Positions 1 through 10,310 of a DNA stretch of 64,000 bases are shown one piece after another. Both the position numbers and the translations under genes were made by a program. The stretch is from Circinella minor. Lineage: Eukaryota > Mucoromycota > Mucoromycetes > Mucorales > Lichtheimiaceae. Where the stretch lies: contig JAEPRB010000110.1 of NCBI GenBank assembly GCA_016758965.1, positions 1 to 64,000 of the forward strand, given 5' to 3'. The notes below the pieces were generated by a model. It searched no databases. It saw only the letters and a program-made list of their open reading frames with translations, and had not been told where the DNA came from. The stretch's first letter is position 1, and each line of letters opens with the position of its first letter.

Positions 1-309
1 AATTCCTTTACTTGTCATAGACCAGCCATAACAACAAGGGGTGGAGGAGGAAAGGGTTCAAAGATGAAGGGAAAAAGAACAAGAATGAAAAAGTATACAA
101 AATTAAAAATGTGTAAAAAAAAAAAAAGAAAGAGTTCTTCTTTTTTTTTTCATTATTGGTATAGTGAAAATAATCATGAGAAAAGGTCTTGTTGTTGTTT
201 GCTGTATATAATAAACAATAATAGTTAATGATAATAACTTATATACTGGGAAAGAAAGTGCGTATATGTATGTATGTGTGTAAAAAAACAGATAGTTTGT
301 TTTTGAGAT

Positions 310-2042
310 TTACAAGGAAAATTCATGTAATGGTTTAACACTGCTTTGAGATACTTGAATAGATCCAATACTAAGACTATCATCACTATCTTGTAGTTGT
401 TGTTGTTGATGATGATGTTGAATATGATATAGTACATCGTCACGAATTGGAGACGGATGATGTTGAAAATTAAATTTTTCACGAGCAGAAAAATTGGTAG
501 TCGAATTATTTGCTATCTCACGTGTCTGATGTGGTGATGCACCACATTCTGTATTTTCATTTGGCTCTTCACTCTCCTTTGCACCTGCATGGCGAGCAGA
601 CATTCTGGAACTTGATGTAGTAACCTAAAATGATAGTAAATATTAAGATTAATAATGTATATTGCTGCTGTTTGAGTGCAAAGAAATAAATAAATAGAGA
701 TTATTTGAACAAAATGAATAGGAAAAAGATAGTTTTACCCAATGAATAGTCATAACATTAATGGTTACATCCAGTGTACAACATGACAAACAAACTAAAC
801 CTCGCAAATGACCTCTGCTAATGACAATAGACATGACATTGGCTAACGATACCAAAAGGCATACAAGGGATGCAATCAGTGTTCGTTTGGTTAATTTATA
901 AAGTCGAGTTTCTCGCCAATTTTCACGGCCCGCTTTACGTCCAATGCTAAGCAATGGTTTAACAAATAAATATGTCAAGTATAAGTTCAAAAACTGAAAA
1001 AAAAAAAAAAAATTATGTATATGTCAGTTATCAAGTTGTACTTGGAGATGTTATTTAAAAAGAACTGATTGTTGATGTTGTCATTGTTACTGTTGTCATA
1101 GTAATAAATAATAATAAGAAATAGATAATAACTTACAAAATCGTAACACTAAAAAAAGTAAATATAAAAAATAATTTAAAGATTAGTTTTCTAATTAGCT
1201 ATAACATTTTTTTTTTTTAAAATAGATGCATAATCACTTACCATGAGAGGCATACTAGCGACCCATTTTAAACCAATTACACATTCTCCAGAATCAAGCA
1301 AATAAATGTTACGGAACATCAACTATAAATATAAATCAAAAAGTTAAAATGTTTTATCACTTATTATGCTTGAAATTACTAACTATAATTAATGATATTT
1401 TTATTACCATGAGAACAAAAATACCAATATAAGGTATAAGAACCATAATATGAAATCGGTATTGCCATGATTTAAAACGAGTGGTTCGTTTTGCAGTAAC
1501 AACATGGACACGTTCAATTAACCTATAGATAAAAAAAATTCTTCTGGTTTAGTCTACTGCATCTTTACATATATATATATATAAATATATATCTTGTTTG
1601 AAATACAACAAAACATACCACATATAAATAACAATTTTACTACTTGCATAAAATACATCGCAAGCCAGCATTGCAAGTGTACATGAAGTTATATTATCTA
1701 GTTAGAAGATAAAACAAAAATTGGATTGAGAAAGGATATTTTTTATTTTTATTTTTTATAAATGAATGAATAAAATGAATGACACTAATAATAATTTTTT
1801 TTTTAAATCTTACAATTATTTGTTGATACGGATACCATAGACGTTACAGCAAATGACCAAGATAACATATAAACAACAAAAACTAAAATTCGTCCATATG
1901 TTAAATTGACAAGAGATTCACGTTTTGATTTGGCACCTAATAAGAAACCTAGAATAGTCATACACATCAGAGAAATTACTTCAGACATGATTTCTAAAGC
2001 GTCTGGACCGTCCCGACTGGAATGGGCTGCTACATTATCCAT
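310..2042 (-). CDS. Orphan seven-transmembrane (GPCR-like) protein
   Basis: Seven exons on the minus strand: 2042-1814, 1697-1619, 1522-1408, 1322-1242, 1148-1137, 993-739 and 624-310, giving 361 aa with all splice phases consistent. The start is the ATG opening MDNVAAHSS. Seven hydrophobic segments can be read: VISLMCMTILGFLLG, ILVFVVYMLSWSFAV, a Cys-rich third segment, FHIMVLIPYIGIFVLM, a fifth around GLKWVASMPLM, TLIASLVCLLVSLANV and CLSCCTLDVTINVMTI. A polar tail of about 100 residues follows, rich in Ser, His and Gln. The fifth exon is only 12 nt (CYDF) and sits inside the fifth membrane segment. The layout (short N-terminus, seven segments, long polar tail) resembles a fungal GPCR, but I cannot place it in a named class. 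A membrane protein of another kind is possible. The gene model is firm; the function is inference. Confidence 0.75.
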
Positions 2043-3419
2043 TTGATCCCGTAAGTGTTGTTTTTTTTCGATTGTTGTTTTTGTTATTTGTTTTTTTTTC
2101 TATATGTATGGTATACACACACGAAGAATAAAAATTGAAAAAGTATCTTTTTTTATTTTTATTTACATAAAGGAGGAAAAAAAAAAAAACAGAAAAGAAA
2201 AAAGAGAAAAAGGAAGAAATGTGTTTTTCTCGAGTTAGGTTGAGTTAGTAAAAAAAAAAGTGCTTCTGTATTACTAGATATGTGAATAAACATTTTACCG
2301 GGGACAACAAAGAAGAAGAAAAAAAAAAGGATCAACAAATTAGAATGTAACACTATTTTAACTTGACATCTGTTTTTTTGTCTTTTTGAAATGTTCTGTT
2401 TTTTAGAGACAAAAAATATATATATTTGATTTAAATATTATAATTTACTCTTTTAATATGTTTAGTAATATCTATTATATCTAGATATCCATTTTTTTTT
2501 TTTTGCCTATATATTTATAATAAGGTATTCCACCAGACTGTTGGTTAAGCCCCCATATTCAATCATTTCTAAAGATGGTGGGGATCGGCGTTTCGCATTG
2601 TACTCAAGTTCTCAAATGGCTAATTGGGAATTTTTAGTTTAGTTCTCGTTTTTTTTTCTTTCTCGGTTAATGGATCCTTTTTTACAGCGGGATTTATGAA
2701 TGATACAATTATTAGGTTTACATCAGAAAAGATAGAATTATCCAAAATAAAAGAATCCTCCATTTATTGTCGGCATCATAATTTGAACTAAAAAAAAAAC
2801 AGAAGGTGGGGTCGGATAACAATTGGGCTTAACACGTGACACAAAAAAAAAGCCATATTACCATGAAAGTGTAGTACGAGAATATAAAGGTATAAAAAAG
2901 TATCCGGAACAGATAATTTTAACATAGTATCTGACTTTCTTTTTTTTTGAAAGTTGCTTCTTTACTTCAATTGAACATGACAACAACAGCAAAATAATAA
3001 GCGAAAAAAAAAAAAAAACTACTTATGTCGTTATGTAACATTACGTCGTGTGGGGGCCCTTTAACATGAAAGAAGAAAATACAAATAAGAAAGAAAAAAC
3101 AAACAAACAAACAAATAAAGTAAGTATCAAGTATCAACATTTATATTCTAGAAATTTTCTTTTTATATACTAGTTATTGCAATTCTTTTTTTTTCTTTCA
3201 CTAATTAGACATATCATAAAACTTTCAGATACGAGACAACGAGAACCGTGAGGTTAATATGGATCGTAAAAACAGATCACTACAGGTTTTTTTTTTTTCA
3301 CAGTTGATGATTTCTATTTAACGCGCCGTTCAAGTTTTTTTTTTTTTTCCGCTCATACGATAATTACTGAAACAAGTCCGCACCCAGAAAAAGAAGTAGG
3401 AGCTCAAAGTAAAGGGGCC
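2043..3419. other. Intergenic region with a possible short inverted-repeat element
   Basis: No convincing gene. The upstream side serves as the promoter of the seven-transmembrane gene. It is rich in A and T runs. Between 2544 and 2833 a 9-bp inverted repeat (GTTAAGCCC at 2544-2552, its complement at 2825-2833) brackets about 290 bp and may mark a small non-autonomous element; see findings. Confidence 0.4.
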
Positions 3420-4010
3420 TCAGCTTTTTGGTACTTGGTTGATAGGTTTTAGATTCGGAACAATGCCATAGACATATCCTTTTAACTCAAACTGATGCTT
3501 ATTTTCAAAGCGTCGATTGGGATTATCATGCTTCTTGTGTTCGCTGTATTTACTTTCAAACATTATCTGGTTCTTTATTTGATAAACTCTAACCATATTT
3601 GAATGATAATAAATAAACATAAATAAAATGTGCTTAATACATTTAGTAACGTCAATTGTTAATATCTCTCTAATCCGTAAATTCACAGAATATCAGACAA
3701 TCCTTAATCACTTCACCAGAATCGAACATCTCATTTTTTTTTTTGAGACAAAAATAATAATCGAGTAGTAGTAAGCTTTAAATCGATAAAGATGGAAAGT
3801 CATAAAAATCAATCCTTATTTACTTGATGGAGTGACTGGAATTTCATGTTTTTTTTATATCTTATTGCTTTAATTCTTTTCATTCTCAAAGCTTTTAACA
3901 TTCGAATCATTTGATATTATTATTGAAATAGTCCATGGCTAAATAATTTATATCCTCGTTACAATTAGGTTTAAACCAATCATAGCTTTGATCTCTTCTT
4001 TACATTATAC
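3420..4010 (-). pseudogene. Decayed coding remnant of unknown family
   Basis: Several protein-like stretches lie on the minus strand in different frames. The largest is an open frame of 88 codons (3686-3420) whose second half, from about RVYQIKNQIMFESKYSEHKK onward, has ordinary protein composition. Just upstream (about 3735-3676) is EMFDSGEVIKDCLIFCEFTD, ended by a stop. Farther upstream (about 4003-3908) is RRDQSYDWFKPNCNEDINYL and its continuation, again ending in a stop. I could not join these into one intact gene by splicing, so a broken old gene or element is the best reading. No family is recognised. Confidence 0.3.
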
Positions 4011-5224
4011 TATTTTCATAGGCAAATAAAGTCAGGCCTTTTTTTTTTTTTAGCTTTTGCATCAAGTCTTTCATGTTTTGTTCAAGAAAGTAACAAGGAC
4101 AGACAGATAGTTTGTATATAAGCCTATATGCATTTTCATATAAAAGAACATTCTATTTGTTTCGCTTTTACATGAAATGGAATGGAAAAAAGTGAATGAT
4201 AAAACTTGTATGGTTCATAAAAGAGAATAGAGACAATGATAACAGCAGCGTCAAAATTTCATAGGATCGTAGCCATTCTGATAACATTCCTATTGTTATA
4301 TTAACTTGATAGCATTATTTCATGGCCAAAAATGCAACAATAAGTGAAAATTAAAAAAAAAAAGACTCAATCATAAAAGTATGAGTGTATATATGATGTT
4401 TCAATACTCTCTCGCAGATGATACTACTAAATGAGCGCGACAACCTCCACGAGTTTTTGATAGTTAGATTCAACTAACTTTTAAACATATGGAACGTAAT
4501 GTAGAGTATTTATATTGTATACGAAAAAAAAACGATTCTAAAAAAGACTCCATATTTGTCTACTAGACGCTCTATGGTATGGCTTATTGGCCAAATATTA
4601 TATTATCATATGTTGTGCTCACTTTGAACTGGGTTACACTGCATAAATTGAAGACAATCCTCAACAGGATGGTCATTTGTGAGAGCTTATATTACAACTG
4701 TGAAATAATTACTCGTTAACCGGGGTTTATTCCCCGAGCTGCGAAAAAAAAAACGTGGACTGATTCTTTATGTTAGTAGAATGAAATTGCATATACTATC
4801 TCTCTCCTACAAAAAAAAAGATGTAGGTTTTAAATGTGTTACTTTATCTAACATATTCTTTACGTTGTTTTCTCAGATAAAAGAATGTATTTACTAATAG
4901 AAGTAACGGATACAAGTCTTTTACTAACCAAAATAATAAATTTATATAACCCTTTTTGCTTATTGGAAAGTGGTAATAATCTTAATTCTATCACAGCTCT
5001 AATAAAAGGGTACAGTGCTTTTTTTCTATTATTTCATATATCTAATATTATATATTTATATTATTTCGAGATAATTAGGATATATAATTGAAACAAACTA
5101 ATAAGTCGTGTCATTCATTTAAGATAATGCATAGTAGTAACAATAATGAGTGAGTTGCCAATAACAACTCATTATTAAAAAGTGTAATTTATTTATTTTC
5201 TTGTATTAGTTATAAAATGTTGAT
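4011..5224. other. Intergenic region with one short coding-like remnant
   Basis: No intact gene. On the minus strand near 4690-4610 a short stretch reads ALTNDHPVEDCLQFMQCNPV followed by seven more residues and a stop. It has protein-like composition and may be debris of the same age as the neighbouring remnant. A perfect small hairpin (CGGGG, 6-nt loop, CCCCG) lies near 4722-4737. The open frame at 4885-5091 (+) is hydrophobic and low in complexity; I do not accept it as a gene. Confidence 0.3.
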
Positions 5225-6922
5225 TTAAAGAGTTTTTCCCAAATCCCGTTTTTTCTTTAATGCTCGTTCAGCACGATATACAACACGATCAAACAATCCA
5301 GCTACTGTAAAAATACCACCAATAATAGCACAAACACCAGTAAGAAAACTTGCAAATGATCTTCGTTTTTCACGATATATAATAAGCATGGGTGAAATAT
5401 CCATTACAAAAAATACACCTAAAAATAATAATAATCATATTTCTATTGTTAAAATTTCTTATTTTCTTATCCTTTTCCTTTCTTTAATATATATATATAT
5501 TTATTTATACCTGGAAGACCACCCGCATGTTCAACAAGTTGACGTTCATTTTGTGTTACCGAATATTGATTGGTATAAATGGGACTGCCACTAAGAGGTA
5601 ATAATTCTGTTGAAACAATTTTTAAAAAGTATTGGAAAACAGTGCTTGCTAATAAATAAAAAATTATTGATTGAATTAGTAAAATTGTTCAAGATCTTTT
5701 TCTTGTTTTTTTTTTTTTTTATTTCTACACGACTACTTTACATTTTTCAGTCATTTTTCGAGTACCAGCCAATGGATTTGTCACAGCTGCTGAAGCAGCA
5801 GGATTAATCATTTTGGTATTACCAACAGCAGAAGAACTGGATGGATCAGGTCCAAATTTCAAATAATGAATTTCATGCGACATATCATAACGATGACCAT
5901 CATCTGAACCTCGAAGATAAGATTGTAAATTATGAAGATGCATATTGGCATTTTGAAATGATTGTCCTGGGGCAAAATGGAAATTACCACGCACTTTGTT
6001 GACTTGAAGTTGTCCATGAATATTACATCCTTCATTGGATTGTGTATCAATCTTTTCACGCCAATTTTCTCGTACACATTGATCAAACTTATCCAAATCA
6101 CCCATACCCCATCCCATGCCAGCATAGGCTTGTCGAAGTTCATCACATGTATTACAACATCCATTTTCAGAAAGTGATTTAGCACCATAACAACTACCAC
6201 ATTCATTTTCATCTGTTTTTTTTAATGCTAATTCAGCTCCTTTGGTATCATCACCCAATTCTATTAGTAAAATAGAGAAAAATATTAATTCGTATCTCTT
6301 TTTCATTTGTTCTTTAGATCACTTGATAAATATAGAAATAATAATAATTACTCTTTGCTTTTTCAGATTCGATTTTAATACCCATTGGATCAAGACGTAC
6401 TTTATAAACATCATGTGTATATCCAGTTGTGTGTTCTCCACTATCATCCATAATATCTATACTAAGCACTTTTTTTTATATTAGAAGAAAAGAATATATT
6501 AACGCGTTTTAAAAACCAAGTAAACCATTTTATTTTGTGCTTACTGTGACATGGCATTTTAGGGAATGTAACATTAAATTGAATGTTCATCTTTTCTTTT
6601 CTTCCTTTGTCAACTACTAACTCAGGTTGCCATAATGGTGTACGATAGGCGATAAGTTCGGATAAAACAAGGTACAATATAATTAAAGCACTGATGACCG
6701 TCACTTTTTATTATTATTATTAATATTTTATTTATATATATAAGATCAGTTTATTATTCAACTCATATATAAATATATATGTATGTATGCATGTATAAGA
6801 ACTATCAATTAATAAAATTTACCAGCAGCACCCGTTGTCGTTTTAATTCGAAAATCATCTAATGTTTTAGCATAAGCATCAAATTGACGAAACCGTAAAA
6901 ACATGGAGCCCTGTCGCGCCAT
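5225..6922 (-). CDS. ERV46: COPII/COPI vesicle cargo receptor Erv46 (ERGIC3 family)
   Basis: Six exons: 6922-6823, 6703-6545, 6468-6352, 6260-5742, 5648-5511 and 5418-5225, giving 408 aa, close to the family norm (about 415 in yeast). The N-terminus (MARQGSMFLRFRQFDAYAKT) is followed by a first membrane segment (VTVISALIILYLVLSELIAY). The lumenal domain carries the Cys-rich block ENECGSCYGAKS...CCNTCDELRQAY, and then TVFQYFLKIVSTE and PIYTNQYSVTQ. A second membrane segment (SFLTGVCAIIGGIFTVAGLF) precedes a short basic tail. Erv46 with Erv41 cycles between ER and Golgi and retrieves or packages cargo. All diagnostic blocks are present and in family order. The exons match so well that the assignment is secure. 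Confidence 0.95.
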
Positions 6923-7099
6923 TGGTTATGTTATGTTATGTTTTAAGCTCGTTTGTTGTATTATATATATATATATATATATATGCAGTGCCAAAAAAAA
7001 AAAAAGATAAAAAAAAAGGGGGGTTGTTATGTGTTTTAACTAAAAGAGGTAAAATATGTGGAAATTGAAATATAATTATTTTTTTTTATATAACATCCA

Positions 7100-8158
7100 T
7101 CAATTGTTCGCCACGTTGATTTGTACATTAGATATTACAGTAGTAAAGAATTGTTCTTCATTAATTACTACACCATATTTTTTTGGTGATATTATATTTT
7201 CAGTCATATTCATATAATTAAAAAGATTCATGGTTTCTTTTATATATATATATATATAAAGTCATATTTTAGTATTTTATATATGATAATCTTAAATTAT
7301 ATTATATAAATTTAAAACTTACCATTATTTGATGTAGTAATTGCAGGATAATTTGGTGGTGGTTTCATATATTCACCATCCTCTTTTAACTATAATAATA
7401 AAAATATTAGTAATCTCTCCCTTTTTCTATATTACTTAACTATTTTTTTTTTATTTTTTACCATATGACTTCTATCTGAAGCAAATTCTTTCAGGTACAC
7501 TGATCCAGGTACCATTCGAAAATATCTATTTTTACAAAATATGAATGAATTATATATACAAGTATATTTTTTTTTTTTTAAAAAAAAAGATATATAAAAT
7601 AAAATTTACCTTTTAAATTGTTTATTTAATTGTAATTCTGGATGAAGAGCTTCCATAATATATTCATTGGCATTACAAGGAAATGATAATTCAGTATCGA
7701 AATCATAGATATAAAATCTTTTTTATTTATTTAATTAATATATGTATATATATATATATATATTATCATTCTAATTTTATTTATCATAAACTCACTCTTT
7801 TTTATCATAATCATGATAATATAAAATAACATGATAATCCCAAACAACAGGTGTATCAGGTTGTGATCCATTCTTTTGTCTCCAAATAGGTATCTAAATA
7901 ATAATAATAATAATATTATTATATCATTTCTGGTCTATAATACTATATACATACAGGATATAAATTTAGAGACAAGAATATAATAATATTATTACTTACA
8001 GCTTTATTGGGATTACTTATAAATACTACAGTACAATGTTCAAGATTATCTTGATTTTGTTTAGCAATCATTTTACACAGCATATAAATATTTTCTTCAC
8101 AATAACATGAAGTATATATTAATTCGTCTTTTTTTATTATTTTATCAGTTTCTGTCAT
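7100..8158 (-). CDS. NTAQ1: Protein N-terminal glutamine amidohydrolase (NTAQ1 family)
   Basis: Six exons: 8158-8000, 7893-7796, 7717-7610, 7525-7462, 7389-7323 and 7236-7100, giving 210 aa (human enzyme 205 aa). The enzyme deamidates N-terminal Gln to Glu on proteins, the tertiary step of the Arg/N-degron pathway, in cytosol and nucleus. The catalytic triad is visible: Cys18 in YTSCYCEEN, His74 in the family signature WDYHV, and Asp91 in FYIYDFDTELSFPC. Other family blocks seen are FASDRSHM and the Pro-rich KPPPNYPAI. The gene lies 177 bp upstream of the ERV46 start and on the same strand; each has its own start and no operon is implied. Budding yeast instead uses Nta1, so this gene reflects the ancestral eukaryotic route. 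Confidence 0.95.
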
Positions 8159-8989
8159 TTGTTGTTCAATTCTTTTTTTTAAATCAATGGTTATACAAAA
8201 AGTATGAGCGGGAAACGGAAGCCCTTTTTTTTTTTTTTTTTTTTTTTTTTGTAACCAGAAACCAAACCGGAAATCCCGATTTTTTTTTTTTAATTAATCG
8301 GGTGACAAGCCTAAGCCAAGAAAAATTGAAATAATATACATGTAGACAGCATGTTTTTTTCTTTTTAGATTGTTTATTCACATGTAAAAGAGGGAAATAT
8401 AAGAATCAAAAGATAAAAATGATGTTATTAATATGTATGAAGGGAATATAAACGAAGCGAATATTATAAAAAAATGTGACATATAATGGGAAGCAGGCCG
8501 ATACATTCTCCTAGAGGGCAACCCCCAGCAGCGGTGCTAAATTACATTTTTTGTACCTCCAACAGTGGTTGTAAACGGGGGGATGGCTCATCTCTTACTT
8601 AACTTTTTTTTAGCTCCTCCAAATAGCAACTCAAAGATGGAGAAAAATCATTAGGGTTGCTAAAACGAATACATTTGGAATCTAAAATAGAAACAGCAAT
8701 ACCTACACTACTGTTGTATTATATCCCATCCACTCTTGGTAGGAATAGAGAGAACCATGATGATGTTTCAACTTGTTTCTTCCTGGATTTTGTTTTGTTA
8801 GGTGAAATATATACTATATCCCTTGAATCATCTGAATTATCACTGCTATTACCCCCTCAAATAATCCGTCACGGTAAGAGAGCTACCAATGATAAGTTGC
8901 TGTTTATTTGTGTTAGTAAAAATGAATAGCAAAATAGAACGTAGAATAATGAAGAAAATGCATCGTTTCTATAAATATAATACCTTCAG
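8159..8989. other. Spacer: poly-T runs and a trailing coding-like stretch
   Basis: This holds the promoter side of NTAQ1, with a T run of about 25 at 8226-8250. On the minus strand at about 8930-8660 there is a Ser/Asp-rich protein-like stretch (SDNSDDSRDIVYISPNKTKS and more), interrupted by stops. It may be the C-terminal end of the pseudogene that follows at 8990-10310. Nothing else is seen. Confidence 0.35.
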
Positions 8990-10263
8990 TTTCCATAATT
9001 TTTTTTTATTAACTTGGGCATGAACGCTGTAATCATACCAATAGGACATACCAATTCAAACACCATTACTTGATCAAATACATAAATACCTCATACGTAC
9101 TGGTTCTGCTAATGAATAAACATAAAGCGTTTATGCTACGGATGACTCGATCAATGTCCTTTCAGAAGCATATTCGGATAATATACCTATTGGATATTAC
9201 TTTATACAATACACTTAAACTCCAAATAATTTGATTCCTTCATATAATTCATTATCCTCGTCAGTGATTGTTCTTTAAATTTTCTTCAACTGCTGTTTTA
9301 AAAAAGATTTTTCCGACTTATTCCAGTCCCCGCCAATGTGATACTGATGATTGCTGGTGTTGGGAGGCCCTCTGATTTCAACAAGTGAAAAATCCATATT
9401 ATAATCTTTCAAAGTAAAGACTCCATCAGGAGTTTTTCCTCTGTCCTATCATTGCTTTTGATTACACGATCGAGGCATGTAATGGCTTTTATGGGTAATG
9501 GAGAATAAGGGTTTGATTCCGGAGAGGGGGCCTGAGAAACGGCCACTACATCCAAGGAAGGTAAATTACCCAATCCCGACACGGGGAGGTAGTAAGAATA
9601 AATAACAATGCAGGGCTTTATCATCTTGCAATTGAAATGAGTACAATTTAAATTCTTTAACGAGGATCAATTGATGGGCAAGTCTGGTACCAGCAGCCGT
9701 AAATCTGACTTCATCATCCATTTGTGCAGCATGTTCTTCTTGTTTCGATGCAGCAAGAGCTTGTATCTCCCCTGTAACAAATATAAAGTAATAATTATGT
9801 CAGAGTATGAATTCTAAGTATCAATAAATTAAGGGATAAATCTACATACCACATGAAATCAATGTCATTGTATCCTTTGAATAGTTTCTTGATCATAGGT
9901 GCAAGAAAAGTCGAAATATAGTTCATTTCACCTTGGTTTTTTAGCCATGTATGAGACAAATAAAATTAATTGTTCCCAATTAGGAAATGCACCTAGTAGT
10001 GAAGCGAAAGGGAGATTATTTTATTGTAAAATGACAATTATATTTTATATATGGATTGGAACTTATAACTATATAATGATAATAGCTAGCTATTTGTTCT
10101 ACGTACTAGATATGTAAAATATATAAGCATTTAATAGTTGAAGTAATCAAATGGTATTATTGTTCGAGATGCATTTTGTTACCTTGTCGTTCTCTTTACA
10201 CTCAATGGTTCCACAAAAAGTACATGATTTTAATTCTTTTTACAGATGCCTTCAAGCAGATTA

Positions 10264-10295
<32 letters not shown>

Positions 10296-10310
10296 ATCTG
10301 TAAATATTTG
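8990..10310 (-). pseudogene. Frameshifted pseudogene, mucoralean expanded protein family
   Basis: Reading right to left on the minus strand, consecutive protein-like blocks appear in shifting frames. They are a Ser-repeat N-terminal block (DPKSIIALQIFTDSSS, encoded by a CTG/CAG microsatellite at about 10267-10300), NWEQLILFVSYMAKKP, ISTFLAPMIKKLFKGYNDID, then after a good intron acceptor near 9773 GEIQALAASKQEEHAAQMDD. Then come LPSLDVVAVSQAPSPESNPY, FTLKDYNMDFSLVEIRGPPN, HIGGDWNKSEKSFLKQQLKK, ELYEGIKLFGV followed by a stop, and GIYVFDQVMVFELVCPIGMI. The order FLAP-IK, VEIxGPP, GDxxK, EGIKLFGVxxY, GIYxF resembles, from my memory, a large family of uncharacterised Mucorales proteins. At least three frameshifts and one stop make it non-functional. 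The family function is unknown. Confidence 0.55.
10262..10301. repeat. CTG trinucleotide microsatellite
   Basis: About ten CTG units. On the minus strand in the relic frame they read as a Ser run, the N-terminal block of the pseudogene at 8990-10310. Confidence 0.85.
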
